Assembly (NCBI GenBank): GCA_963776735.1
Contig: CAVZNV010000016.1
Location: forward strand, 558,001 to 622,000
From: PALSA-612 sp963776735
GTDB lineage: Bacteria; Actinomycetota; Thermoleophilia; Gaiellales; Gaiellaceae
Length of the DNA: 64,000 bases
Direction: 5' to 3'
Shown here: in pieces, positions 1-8,119 of the stretch
How positions within the stretch are numbered: the stretch's first letter is position 1
Layout: every line of letters begins with the position of its first letter
The notes under the pieces: model-generated
What the model was told of the DNA's origin: nothing
The model's input: only the letters and a program-made list of their open reading frames with translations
Databases searched by the model: none
Made by a program: the position numbers and the translations under genes

Positions 1-893
1 TTCGCCCATTCGTGCCCGATCGGCTCGACGTCTTCGCGCACCACGAGACCGTGGCGTTCGAGGAGCGCGACGAGAGCCGGGACGAGAGGCTCCGCGCCGC
101 GGTCGACCAGGCAGAGATTGAGCCTGTTGCAGACGCCGAGCCGGTCGATGCTCGCCTCGACGATCGCGTGCAGCTTCTCGGGGTCCGCCGACGGATGGAC
201 GTACAGCACGCCGCCGCCTTCCGCGTGCGCGAGCGTGCGGACGCCGTGCTCGGCCGCGTGCCGCGCGAGCGCCGCCGTCGTCTCGCCGCTGCCGCGCAAG
301 ATCACGAGCGGGACGAGCTTCGGCATGGAGACGAGAACGCGCGCGCCTTCATGGTCGGGCGAGCGGACGAGCCCGACCGCGCCCGGCGCCAGCCCTGCGG
401 AGACCAGCGCCGGCCGCAGCACCTCGTCCACGAGCACGGTCACCGTCCGCAGCGCCGCCGAGCCGGTGCGCAGCAGCGCTGCGTTCCGGCTCTTCAACAG
501 CTGCCCGGCGACGTCGAGAGCGACGTTCGGACGCGCCTCGAAGTTCGCTCCGACAGCGCCGATCGGGATCCGCCGCTCCGTCACGCGGCGGCCGTTCGCG
601 AGCGTCCACGTCGCCGCCTCCCGCTCGAGCGGCGGCAAATCCGCGGTCTCGGCGAGCTGCGCGGCCAGCGCGTCGACCCGCGCGTCGTCGAGCCGCAGCC
701 GGTCGAGCAACCCTTCGTCGAGATCGGCGGCCACCTCGACGTCGGCACCGTTCGCCGCCAGGATCGCAGCCCGCCGCTCACCGACCAACTCGGCCCCGCG
801 GTGCAGCGCCTCGGCGACCGCGGCGTCGGTCAACGACGCCACCGCCTCACGTGCCGCACGCGCCTCTTGCTCTACCCGCTCCCGAAGAGTCAC
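1..893 (-). CDS. proA: Gamma-glutamyl phosphate reductase, C-terminus beyond the window edge
   Basis: ProA reduces gamma-glutamyl phosphate to glutamate-5-semialdehyde with NADPH, the second step of proline synthesis in the cytoplasm. About 297 residues are visible. The family signature RRIPIGAVGANFEARPNV lies near residues 107–124, and the catalytic cysteine is in GVCNR near residue 255. The gene runs off the left edge, so roughly the last 110–120 residues are missing from view. I chose the GTG at 891–893 because a TATACG box ends 7 nt before it and nothing upstream is conserved; this implies a leaderless mRNA. It is divergent from the riboswitch-controlled gene at 1044. Family assignment is firm, the exact start less so. 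Confidence 0.9.
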   Translation of the reverse strand, partial: MTLRERVEQEARAAREAVASLTDAAVAEALHRGAELVGERRAAILAANGADVEVAADLDEGLLDRLRLDDARVDALAAQLAETADLPPLEREAATWTLANGRRVTERRIPIGAVGANFEARPNVALDVAGQLLKSRNAALLRTGSAALRTVTVLVDEVLRPALVSAGLAPGAVGLVRSPDHEGARVLVSMPKLVPLVILRGSGETTAALARHAAEHGVRTLAHAEGGGVLYVHPSADPEKLHAIVEASIDRLGVCNRLNLCLVDRGAEPLVPALVALLERHGLVVREDVEPIGHEWA

Positions 894-900
894 TTCATTT

Positions 901-908
901 CGTATACT
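901..908. promoter_or_regulatory. Back-to-back -10 boxes for proA (minus) and the riboswitch transcript (plus)
   Basis: The octamer CGTATACT reads TATACG on the minus strand, 7 nt before the proA GTG, and TATACT on the plus strand (903–908), about 24 nt before the riboswitch. No convincing -35 was found in either direction. The two promoters must overlap, so they probably compete. Confidence 0.5.
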
Positions 909-931
909 CGCACCCGGAAGCGGGCACGACC

Positions 932-1024
932 CGCTCCGCATCGAGAGAGGCTGAGGGACCGGCCCTGTGAAGCCTCGGCAACCTGCCTCCCGGCAAGGTG
1001 CCAAACCCGGACGGATGTCGAGCG
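932..1024 (+). promoter_or_regulatory. SAM riboswitch (S-box, SAM-I type)
   Basis: The region carries the hallmark S-box blocks in order: AGAGAGGCTGAGGGAC (943–958), GGCCC-TG-GAAGCC, CGGCAACC and AAGGTGCCAA. A P1 stem pairs 932–942 with about 1013–1024. SAM-I riboswitches bind S-adenosylmethionine and normally turn expression off. No U-rich terminator follows before the Shine–Dalgarno GAGGAGAGG at 1031–1039, so control of translation start is more likely than termination; that last point is inference. The regulated gene is the threonine-synthase-like gene at 1044. Confidence 0.88.
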
Positions 1025-1043
1025 ATTCGAGAGGAGAGGTTCC

Positions 1044-2264
1044 ATGCCCGCCACCGCACTTCGTTGCCGCATCTGCGACGCCGAGCACGCGCTCGAGAAC
1101 GTCGGCACCTGCTCGCGCTGTTTCGCGCCCCTCGATCCTGTCTACGACTGGGACGAGGCCGCGCGCACGTTCACGCGCGAGGCGATCGCCGCCGGGCCTG
1201 CGTCGATCTGGCGCTACGCGCCGCTGCTGCCCGTCGACGCTCCCGCCGAGCCGCGGCTCGCACCCGGCCTGACCCCGCTCGTCCGGGCTCCACGCCTGGC
1301 CGAGCAACTCGGCCTCGGCGAGCTCTGGCTGAAGCTGGACACGGCCAATCCGACGCACTCGTTCAAGGACCGCGTCGTCGCGGTCGCGGCCGAGAAGGCC
1401 AAGGAGCTCGGCCTGACGACGCTCGCGTGCTCGTCGACCGGCAACCTCGCCGGCGCCGTCGCCGCGCGTGCCGCCGCCGAGGGGCTCGACGCCGCCGTGT
1501 TCTGCCCCGTCGACCTCGAGCCGGAGAAGCTGCTCTCGGCCGCCGTCTACGGGCCGACGATCTACGCCGTCCGGGGCAACTACGATCACTGCAGCCGGCT
1601 CACGGTCGAGCTGTCGTTCGAGCTCGACTGGGCCTTCGTCAACGTCACGCTCCGCGCCTACTACGCCGAGGGCTCGAAGACGCTGGCCTACGAGGTGGCC
1701 GAGCAGCTCGGGTGGGTACTCCCGGACGTCGTCGTCGCCCCGATCGCGTCTGGCGCGATGTTCTCGAAGCTCGGACAGGGCTTCGACGACCTGCGTCGGC
1801 TCGGGCTCGTCGACGGTCCTGCCCCGCGGCTCCACGGCGGCCAGGCCGAGGGCTGCGCGCCGGTCGTGACCGCGTTCGCGAGCGGCGAGCGTGTCGTGCC
1901 CGTCCGCCCGGACACGGTCGCCCGCTCGCTCGCGATCGGCAACCCGGCCGACGGCGACTTCGCCGTCGAGGCGGCGCGCGAAACCGGCGGAGCGATCCAC
2001 TCCGTGCCCGAGGAGCAGGTGGCCGAGAACATCGTGCTCCTGGCCGAGACGACCGGCGTGTTCGGCGAGACAGCCCCGGCCGTCACCCTCGGTGCGCTGC
2101 GGCGCGCCGTCGAGCTGGGACAGGTCGACCGCGACGACCGCGTCGTGCTGCTCGTGACCGGCGACGGGCTGAAGACACCAGAGCACGTCGCGTCACGCCT
2201 GCAGCCGATCGAGATCGAGCCGAACGCCGACGTCCTGCTCGACCGCCTCGCCCCCGCAGCGTGA
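1044..2264 (+). CDS. thrC: Threonine synthase-family PLP enzyme under a SAM riboswitch
   Basis: The 406-aa protein starts with a zinc-ribbon pattern (Cys 8, 11, 23, 26) and has the fold-type II PLP lysine in NPTHSFKDR (Lys ~108), as in bacterial threonine synthases that convert O-phosphohomoserine to threonine. The ATG at 1044 follows a good Shine–Dalgarno (GAGGAGAGG). Its SAM riboswitch and its position just before sulfite reductase and APS reductase link it to methionine/cysteine metabolism. It may be the true threonine synthase, which competes with methionine synthesis for O-phosphohomoserine. Alternatively it could be a ThrC paralogue using a sulfur nucleophile (homocysteine or cysteate synthase-like). 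The sequence alone does not decide this. Confidence 0.82.
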   Translation: MPATALRCRICDAEHALENVGTCSRCFAPLDPVYDWDEAARTFTREAIAAGPASIWRYAPLLPVDAPAEPRLAPGLTPLVRAPRLAEQLGLGELWLKLDTANPTHSFKDRVVAVAAEKAKELGLTTLACSSTGNLAGAVAARAAAEGLDAAVFCPVDLEPEKLLSAAVYGPTIYAVRGNYDHCSRLTVELSFELDWAFVNVTLRAYYAEGSKTLAYEVAEQLGWVLPDVVVAPIASGAMFSKLGQGFDDLRRLGLVDGPAPRLHGGQAEGCAPVVTAFASGERVVPVRPDTVARSLAIGNPADGDFAVEAARETGGAIHSVPEEQVAENIVLLAETTGVFGETAPAVTLGALRRAVELGQVDRDDRVVLLVTGDGLKTPEHVASRLQPIEIEPNADVLLDRLAPAA

Positions 2265-2279
2265 CCTAAAACTGGCGGA

Positions 2280-2307
2280 TTGGTAGTGGCTTCACTTTTG
2301 ATAGCGT
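2280..2307 (+). promoter_or_regulatory. Promoter of the sulfite reductase gene
   Basis: TTGGTA (2280–2285), a 16-bp spacer and TAGCGT (2302–2307) are followed by 6 nt and the ATG at 2314, giving a leaderless transcript. The gene can therefore be expressed apart from the riboswitch-controlled upstream gene. Confidence 0.55.
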
Positions 2308-2313
2308 CCGCGC

Positions 2314-3939
2314 ATGGCAACGACGACTGACGCCACCTGGGAGCTCGTCCTCAAGCGGAACCCGGTCGAGCGGCTCAAGCAGGAGAAGAGTCCGCTCGGC
2401 ATCCTCGGCGAGCTCCCGGCGCTCATCGCCGACGGCTACGAGCGGATGCCCGAGGAGGACATGGTGCGCCTCAAGTGGTGGGGCCTCTACCACGACAAGC
2501 CCAAGGTCGGGACGTTCATGCTCCGGATCAAGCTGCCGGGCGGGCTGCTCACGCCGGCGCAACTGCGCACGATCGGTGAGATCTCGACGCGCTTCGGCCG
2601 CGGCGACGGCGAGCTGACGACTCGTCAGAACGTCCAGCTCCACTGGATCGAGCTCGGCGCGCTGCCGGAGGTGTTCGAGCTGCTCGGCGCTGCCGGGCTG
2701 ACGACCGCGGGCGCATGCGGAGACACGGTGCGCAACATCACGGGCTGTCCGGTCGCCGGCATCGCGCACGACGAGCTGTTCGACGCGACGCCGCTGGTCG
2801 ACGAAGCCGCCGAATTCTTCTACGGGCACCCGGACTACTCCGACCTGCCGCGCAAGCACAAGATCACGATCTCGGCCTGCGCCGACCGCTGCAACGCGCC
2901 GGAGATCAACTGCATCTCCCTCGTCGGCGCGATCCACGAGGGCGGCGAAGGCTTCGCCGTGCTTGCCGGCGGCGGGCTCTCGTCCGTACCGCGCCTCGCG
3001 CGGGACCTCGGCGTCTTCGTCCCGAAGGAGGAGGCGCTTGAGGTGACGCGCGCGCTGCTCGACGTCTGGCGCGAGGACCTGACCTACCGCGTCTCGCGCG
3101 TGAAGTCGCGGATGAAGTTCATGGTCGACGACTACGGGCCGGAGGGCGTGCGTGCAGCGCTCGAGGCCAGGCTCGGCCGCGCCCTCCAGGACTTCGAGCT
3201 GCCGCCGGCGACCGAGGGGTTCTCCGACCACGTCGGCGCCCACGCGCAGAAGCAGCCCGGGCTCGTCTACGTCGGCGTCCCCGTCCATCTCGGACTCGTC
3301 TCGGGCGACCAGATGCTGGCCGTTGCGGACCTGGCCGAGCGGCTCGACGGCGACGTCCGCATCACGCGCCTGCAGAACTTCGTGCTCGCGGGCGTACCGG
3401 AAGGGCGCGCCGACGGGACCGTCGCAGAGCTCGCCGAGATCGGCTTCCCGCTCGACGCGGGCCCGTTGCGCGCGGCCTCGCTCGCCTGCACCGGCGAGCC
3501 GCACTGCAACTACTCGGTGACGGAGACGAAGACGCGGGCCGACGCCCTGATCCAGGCCCTCGAGGCGCGCTTCGGCGACGAGATCGCGGGGCTGCGGCTC
3601 CACCTCGACGGCTGCCCGCACGCGTGCGCGCAGCACTGGGTGGGTGACCTCGGCTTCCAGGGCACGACCGTCCGCGACGAGCAGGGCAAGCGCCGCCAGG
3701 CCTATGACGTCTTCCTCCGCGGCGGCCTCGGGGCCGGTGCCGCGATCGCGCGTCCCGTCTTCCGCCGCGTTCCGACCGAGGAGCTCGACGCGACCGTGGA
3801 GGGGCTCGTCGCGGGCTGGCTGGCGTCGCGCCGCCCCGACGAGGCCTTCCGCACGTTCTGCGACCGCTCCACCGACGACGAGTTGGGCGCGCTCGCGGGC
3901 CGAGAACCGGCTCGGGCCCGAACAAAGGAGGCCGCATGA
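2314..3939 (+). CDS. sir: Ferredoxin-dependent sulfite/nitrite reductase
   Basis: This 541-aa siroheme/[4Fe-4S] enzyme carries out six-electron reduction, most likely sulfite to sulfide. The two family halves are visible: TTRQNVQLHWI near residue 105 and, near residues 393 and 434, the cluster cysteines in CTGEPHC (C-x5-C) and GCPHAC (C-x3-C). It lies before APS reductase and the siroheme-making genes, which favours sulfite over nitrite as substrate. Family members reduce either, so the assignment rests on neighbours. The ATG at 2314 is preceded by its own promoter. Confidence 0.9.
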   Translation: MATTTDATWELVLKRNPVERLKQEKSPLGILGELPALIADGYERMPEEDMVRLKWWGLYHDKPKVGTFMLRIKLPGGLLTPAQLRTIGEISTRFGRGDGELTTRQNVQLHWIELGALPEVFELLGAAGLTTAGACGDTVRNITGCPVAGIAHDELFDATPLVDEAAEFFYGHPDYSDLPRKHKITISACADRCNAPEINCISLVGAIHEGGEGFAVLAGGGLSSVPRLARDLGVFVPKEEALEVTRALLDVWREDLTYRVSRVKSRMKFMVDDYGPEGVRAALEARLGRALQDFELPPATEGFSDHVGAHAQKQPGLVYVGVPVHLGLVSGDQMLAVADLAERLDGDVRITRLQNFVLAGVPEGRADGTVAELAEIGFPLDAGPLRAASLACTGEPHCNYSVTETKTRADALIQALEARFGDEIAGLRLHLDGCPHACAQHWVGDLGFQGTTVRDEQGKRRQAYDVFLRGGLGAGAAIARPVFRRVPTEELDATVEGLVAGWLASRRPDEAFRTFCDRSTDDELGALAGREPARARTKEAA

Positions 3940-3945
3940 GGCCAA

Positions 3946-3981
3946 GCAACACTGTGTTGCAAGGAAGGACATGTCCGCGCC
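3946..3981 (+). repeat. Dispersed palindromic repeat R2, copy 1
   Basis: A GCAACAC-T-GTGTTGC palindrome (3946–3960) is followed by AAGGAAGGACATGTCCGCG. The second copy at 60859–60896, in the opposite orientation, shares the palindrome and the flank with only a few differences. It lies between sulfite reductase and APS reductase. Function is unknown. Confidence 0.65.
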
Positions 3982-3985
3982 GAGC

Positions 3986-4018
3986 CGGGGTCGGGGTCGA
4001 GGTCGGCGTCGAGGTCCT
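3986..4018 (+). repeat. Degenerate hexanucleotide repeat before cysH
   Basis: Five imperfect GGTCGG/GGTCGA units run up to the cysH start. It is a small tandem repeat in the untranslated leader. It also supplies the only purine-rich stretch (GAGGTC) that could serve as a ribosome binding site. Confidence 0.45.
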
Positions 4019-4021
4019 GTC

Positions 4022-4807
4022 ATGAGCCTGTACGAGGAGATGCTGGACGACCTCGAGGCCGGCGAGCTGTCTGTCGAGTTCGAGGGCCAGGAGCCGCAGG
4101 CGCTGCTCGGGTGGGCGTTCGAGCGGTTCGCGCCGCGGATGGCGATCTCGACCGCGTTCCAGATCGACGGCTCGGTGCTGATCGACATGGCGTACTCGAT
4201 CGATCCGAACGTGAAGGTGTTCACGGTCGACACGGGCAGGCTGCCCGAGGAGACGTTCGAGCTGGTCGAGCAGGTGCGCGAGCGCTACCCGGGCATCGAG
4301 CTCGAGATCCTCGCGCCGGAGGCCGAGCACGTCACGCGCATGGTCGGCAAGCACGGCCCGAACCTCTTCTACCGGCAGGTCGAGCACCGGCTCCTCTGCT
4401 GCCAGGTGCGCAAGGTGCTGCCGCTCACGAGGCACCTGCACTCGCTCGACGCCTGGATCACCGGCCTGCGCCGCGACCAGTGGGCGTCGCGCACCGACAT
4501 CCGCAAGATCGAGATCGACCACGACCACGGCGCGATCGTGAAGCTCAATCCGCTCGCCGAGTGGACGGAGGACGAGGTCTGGGAGTACGCACGCGCGAAC
4601 GGCGTGCCCACGCATCCGCTCTACGAGCGCGGCTACACGTCGATCGGCTGCGCGCCGTGCACGCGCGCGATCGGGCCGGGCGAGTCGGGTCGCGACGGGC
4701 GGTGGTGGTGGGAGTCGAACGCGCCCAAGGAGTGCGGCATCCACTGCGCGATCGAGACCGGCGGGCTCGAGCACGAGCTGCACGCGTTGATCGGGGAGCA
4801 TCAGTGA
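4022..4807 (+). CDS. cysH: Adenylyl-sulfate (APS) reductase, assimilatory
   Basis: The 261-aa protein reduces APS to sulfite using thioredoxin. It has a PAPS-reductase fold with an SxAFQIDGS-type loop near residue 43. The iron-sulfur cysteine pairs CC (LLCCQVRK) and CxxC (GCAPCTR) mark APS rather than PAPS reductases, and the C-terminal ECGIH holds the catalytic cysteine. The ATG at 4022 is where family similarity begins; the frame is open upstream but that part is unlike the family. It overlaps the next gene (GTGA). Together with the reductase before it, it takes activated sulfate to sulfide. Confidence 0.92.
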   Translation: MSLYEEMLDDLEAGELSVEFEGQEPQALLGWAFERFAPRMAISTAFQIDGSVLIDMAYSIDPNVKVFTVDTGRLPEETFELVEQVRERYPGIELEILAPEAEHVTRMVGKHGPNLFYRQVEHRLLCCQVRKVLPLTRHLHSLDAWITGLRRDQWASRTDIRKIEIDHDHGAIVKLNPLAEWTEDEVWEYARANGVPTHPLYERGYTSIGCAPCTRAIGPGESGRDGRWWWESNAPKECGIHCAIETGGLEHELHALIGEHQ

Positions 4808-5256
4808 GCGTGACGCTCGCCGGAGAGGCGCAGGAAGTCGCGCTGGCGGAGACGCAGGCCGTGCTCGTCATGGCCCGGGACGACGAGTACCGCGGGCGGC
4901 TGGCGTCGCTCCGGGCGGCGGCGACCGAGGGCGAGATCGACGGCGATGACGCGGAGACACTCCAGGAGCTGCTCGAGCTCGGGCTCCAGAGCGGGCGGCT
5001 GCGGGCGCTGTACGGGCCCGGCGGCGAGCGCGCGGCGCTGGCCACCTATCGGCGGCTGCCGAACGGCGCGGCGGTGGCGACGAGCGCGCGCGAGGTGTCC
5101 GAGGCGCTGCGCGCGCTGGCGGGGCAGGAGCTGCGCTCGGTCTCGCTCGAAGCCGTCGGCCCGGGGGCGTTCACGCTCTCGATCGCCGCCGGAGCCGCCG
5201 AGATCTCCGTGCGCCTGGACAGGCAGGGCGCTCGCCTGCACTCGGTCGGCGTATGA
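4804..5256 (+). CDS. Unknown 150-aa protein in the sulfate-assimilation operon
   Basis: I do not recognise this protein. The GTG overlaps the cysH stop codon and its own stop overlaps the next start (ATGA), so it is translationally coupled on both sides and certainly expressed with the pathway. It is soluble and Ala/Leu/Glu-rich, with no cysteine cluster or signal peptide. It appears to have an N-terminal helical half (to about residue 70) and a C-terminal alpha/beta half. A small accessory role in sulfur reduction or siroheme handling is possible from context only. Confidence 0.75.
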   Translation: MSVTLAGEAQEVALAETQAVLVMARDDEYRGRLASLRAAATEGEIDGDDAETLQELLELGLQSGRLRALYGPGGERAALATYRRLPNGAAVATSAREVSEALRALAGQELRSVSLEAVGPGAFTLSIAAGAAEISVRLDRQGARLHSVGV

Positions 5257-5813
5257 GCAAGGCGTACTACATGGCCTGCCTCGACCTCGAGGGCCGGTCG
5301 GTGCTCGTGGTCGGCGGCGGCCGCGTCGCGCTCGAAAAGGTGCACGGGTTGCTCGACTGCGGCGGCCGCGTGACGGTCGTCGCGCCGGAGGCCGTGTCGG
5401 AGCTGCTCGCGCTGCCGGTCGAGTGGCTCGAGCGCGGCTACCACTCGTCCGATCTGCGTGGACGGTTCCTCGTCGTCGCCGCGACGTCCTCGCCGCCCCT
5501 CAACCGGCGTGTCTTCTCCGACGCCGAGGCGCGAGGCGTCTTCTGCAACGTCGTCGACGTGCCCGAGCTGTGCTCGCTGATCCTCCCCGCCGTGCACCGC
5601 GAGGGGCCGATCGCCGTCGCGGTCTCGACCGGCGGCGCGTCGCCCGCGCTCGCGCAGCGGATCCGCGACGACGTCGCCGCTCTCGTCGGGCCGCAGCACG
5701 CCGACCTGGCCGAGGAGCTGCGCGCGCTCAGGCCGTGGGCGAAGGAGCACCTGCCGACCTACGAGGCGCGGCGCGACTTCTTCCAGCAGCGTGTCGAGAA
5801 AGCGCTCGCGTGA
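5253..5813 (+). CDS. Precorrin-2 dehydrogenase (siroheme synthase N-domain, Met8/SirC-like)
   Basis: The 186-aa protein begins with YYMACLDLEGRSVLVVGGG, a Rossmann NAD-binding motif typical of the CysG N-terminal domain. It oxidises precorrin-2 to sirohydrochlorin; iron insertion may also occur here. It is separate from the methyltransferase that follows, whereas E. coli fuses both in CysG. It is coupled by overlapping start and stop codons to its neighbours and supplies siroheme for the sulfite reductase at 2314. Confidence 0.9.
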   Translation: MSKAYYMACLDLEGRSVLVVGGGRVALEKVHGLLDCGGRVTVVAPEAVSELLALPVEWLERGYHSSDLRGRFLVVAATSSPPLNRRVFSDAEARGVFCNVVDVPELCSLILPAVHREGPIAVAVSTGGASPALAQRIRDDVAALVGPQHADLAEELRALRPWAKEHLPTYEARRDFFQQRVEKALA

Positions 5814-6520
5814 CCGGGCGCGTCGTGCTCGTCGGCGCCGGCCCTGGCGATCCGGGGCTGATCACCGCCCGCGGGCTCGAAGCTCTGCGTGGATGCGACG
5901 CGGTCGTCTACGACCGGCTCGTCGCGTCCGAGCTCGTCGACGAGGCGCCGGCCGACGCCCTGCGCGTCGCCCGCGATCCGCTGTCTCAGGAGGACATCAA
6001 CGACCTGCTCGTTCGGCTCGCGCGCCGCGGGCTCGACGTCGTGCGGCTCAAGGGCGGCGACCCGTTCCTGTTCGGCCGCGGCGGCGAGGAGGCGCTCGCG
6101 CTCGTCGAAGCAGGCGTGCCGTTCGAGGTCGTGCCGGGCGTGTCGTCGCTGGCCGCCGTGCCTGCGGCGGCCGGCATCCCCGTCACGCACCGCGGCGTCT
6201 CGTCGCAGGTGACGATCGTGAACGGCCACGGGCCGCTCGACCTCGCCGCGCTCGCCGCGACGCCGGGCACGCTGGTCGCGTTCATGGGCCTGGCGAGTCT
6301 CGACGAGCTGGCTCGAGGATTGATCGAGCACGGCCGCTACGCGTCGACGCCCGCCGCCGTGATCGCGAGCGGCACGCTGCCAGGCCAGCGCACGGTCGCC
6401 GCACCGCTTGCAGAGATCGCCGAGGCCGCTGCCGACGTCGAGCCTCCCGCGTTGGTCGTGATCGGCGAGGTCGTGTCGCTCGCCGCGGCTCTCGGCAAGC
6501 TCGCCGCGGTCGCGGCCTAG
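5810..6520 (+). CDS. cobA: Uroporphyrinogen-III C-methyltransferase
   Basis: This SAM-dependent methyltransferase converts uroporphyrinogen III to precorrin-2, the first siroheme-specific step. Motifs include VVLVGAGPGDPGLIT at the N-terminus, RLKGGDPFLFGRGGEE near residue 82 and a PVTHRG loop near 123. At 236 aa it is short. The usual VGKRAG-x-HS segment before QEEIN is reduced to RVARDPLSQEDIN, a small deletion near residue 60. The GTG overlaps the upstream stop. It converges on the ABC permease gene, sharing the CTAG at its end. Confidence 0.9.
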   Translation: MTGRVVLVGAGPGDPGLITARGLEALRGCDAVVYDRLVASELVDEAPADALRVARDPLSQEDINDLLVRLARRGLDVVRLKGGDPFLFGRGGEEALALVEAGVPFEVVPGVSSLAAVPAAAGIPVTHRGVSSQVTIVNGHGPLDLAALAATPGTLVAFMGLASLDELARGLIEHGRYASTPAAVIASGTLPGQRTVAAPLAEIAEAAADVEPPALVVIGEVVSLAAALGKLAAVAA

Positions 6521-7356
6521 AGAATCGCTCGCGGGTAGACCTTCGCGGCCAGCACGGCCATGGCTGCGACGAACGCTGCGACGACGACGAAGTCGAGCCC
6601 GAGCGTGCCGCCCGACGAGATGCCGAGCAACTGGTCGCGCATCCCGTGCACCTCATACGTCAGCGGGTTTCCGCGCGCGATCGCCTGCAGCCAGCCGGGC
6701 ATGATCGCGATCGGGTAGAGCGCGCTGGACGCGAAGAAGAGCGGCATCATCACGAGCTGGCCGATACCCATGAACCGCTCGCGCGTCCGCACGAGCGCGG
6801 CCAGCACCATCGACAGACAGGCGAAGCCGGCCGTGCCGAGTAGCAGCAGGACGAGCGCGCCGATCACCCCGAGCACGGACCAATGCAGCCCGATGCCGGT
6901 CGCGGCGATGACGCTGAGCAGGACGATCCTCCCCTGGACGAGCGCACGCGTCGCCGCCCCGGCCGCCTTGCCGAGCACGATCCCGAGCCGCGGGATCGGT
7001 GTGGCGAGCAGCCGCTGGAGCTGGCCGACGTCGCGCTCCCAGATCACGGCCAGGCCGAAGAAGATCGCGACGAACAGCGCCGCCTGCGCCATCACGCCGG
7101 GAGCAAGGTAGGCGCGGTAGTCGTGATAGCCGCCGGCGAGCGCAGCGTTCCGCCGCAGCGCGGTGCCGAAGATGAACAGCCAGAGCAGCGGCTGGACCGA
7201 GCGCGTGAAGATGTCGAGATAGTCGTGGTGGAGCTTCCGGAACTCCGCCCAGGCCATGGCCGTGACCCCGTCCCGAAGCCGCAGGGCGCGGCCCCAGAGC
7301 GGGCGCAGCCCGAGCTCAACCGAGCCGGCGTGAGAGGCGGCGGCGGGCACGCGCAT
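6517..7356 (-). CDS. ABC-2 type transporter permease (DrrB-like)
   Basis: The 279-aa membrane protein has about six hydrophobic segments and an ABC-2 family look (QPLLWLFIFGTAL near residue 58, then VIWERDVGQLQRLLATPIPR). With the ATPase upstream it should form a drug or lipid exporter in the inner membrane. The ATG at 7356 has an AGGAGG Shine–Dalgarno; the coding frame overlaps the ATPase gene by about 40 nt. Substrate cannot be read from sequence. Confidence 0.85.
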   Translation of the reverse strand: MRVPAAASHAGSVELGLRPLWGRALRLRDGVTAMAWAEFRKLHHDYLDIFTRSVQPLLWLFIFGTALRRNAALAGGYHDYRAYLAPGVMAQAALFVAIFFGLAVIWERDVGQLQRLLATPIPRLGIVLGKAAGAATRALVQGRIVLLSVIAATGIGLHWSVLGVIGALVLLLLGTAGFACLSMVLAALVRTRERFMGIGQLVMMPLFFASSALYPIAIMPGWLQAIARGNPLTYEVHGMRDQLLGISSGGTLGLDFVVVAAFVAAMAVLAAKVYPRAIL

Positions 7357-8119
7357 CGCCGAAGCCTCCTCCTTCCTCGATCTGGCCGCCGGTGGACGCG
7401 GTGAAGACGTCCTCGAGCGTCGGGGCGTCGTACTGCCGGCAGAGCTCGTCCGGCGTTCCCTGGGCGGCGAGCCGGCCGTGGTCCATGATCGCGATCCGCT
7501 CGCAACGCCGCTCGGCCTCCTCCATCTGGTGCGTCGTGACGAGCAGCGTCGTCCCCACCTCCTCGCGGAGCACGCCGAGCCGCTCCCAGACGAGGCGTCG
7601 AGCCGTCGGGTCGAGACCAACCGTAGGTTCGTCGAGGAACAGCACCTGGGGCCGGTTGAGCAGCGCGGTCGCCACCTCGAGCCGGCGCAGCATGCCGCCT
7701 GACAGCGTCCGCCCGAGCCGGTCGAGGAACGAGGAAAGGCTCATCGCCTCGACCGCGTCGTCGATGCGCTCTCGCCGCTCCCGCCGCGGCACGCCGGTCA
7801 CGCGCGCGTAGAACTCGAGGTTCTCGCGGGCCGTGAGCGCGCCGTCGATGGAGATCGCCTGCGGCACGTAGCCGATCAGCTCGCGCACGGCCAGGCCTTG
7901 CCGGGCGACGTCGAGACCGGCCACCTGCGCGCGGCCCTCGGTCGCCCGTAGCAGCGTCGTCAACACGCGGATCGTCGTCGTCTTGCCGGCGCCGTTCGGC
8001 CCCAGCAGGCCGAAGACTTCGCCCTGGGCGACGGCGAACGAGATGCCGGCGACCGCCTCGACTGCGCCGAAGCGCACGACGAGGTCGTCGACGAGGACGG
8101 CGGCGGCCGGATCGCTCAT
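7316..8119 (-). CDS. ABC transporter ATP-binding protein (DrrA/CcmA-like)
   Basis: The 267-aa ATPase has Walker A GPNGAGKTTT (~39–48), the signature LSGGMLRRLEVA, Walker B VLFLDEPTVGLD and a switch histidine in TTHQ. The C-terminal tail resembles DrrA-type exporters of drugs and polyketides. It overlaps the MarR gene upstream by 4 nt (ATGA) and the permease downstream, so the three form one operon and the MarR protein is its likely regulator. Confidence 0.9.
   Translation of the reverse strand: MSDPAAAVLVDDLVVRFGAVEAVAGISFAVAQGEVFGLLGPNGAGKTTTIRVLTTLLRATEGRAQVAGLDVARQGLAVRELIGYVPQAISIDGALTARENLEFYARVTGVPRRERRERIDDAVEAMSLSSFLDRLGRTLSGGMLRRLEVATALLNRPQVLFLDEPTVGLDPTARRLVWERLGVLREEVGTTLLVTTHQMEEAERRCERIAIMDHGRLAAQGTPDELCRQYDAPTLEDVFTASTGGQIEEGGGFGDARARRRLSRRLG

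Noticed and set aside
2266..4233. Very long minus-strand open frame opposite sulfite reductase and cysH
   Set aside because: Typical GC-rich shadow frame: Arg/Ala/Val-rich with no family motif, while the plus strand encodes well-known enzymes.
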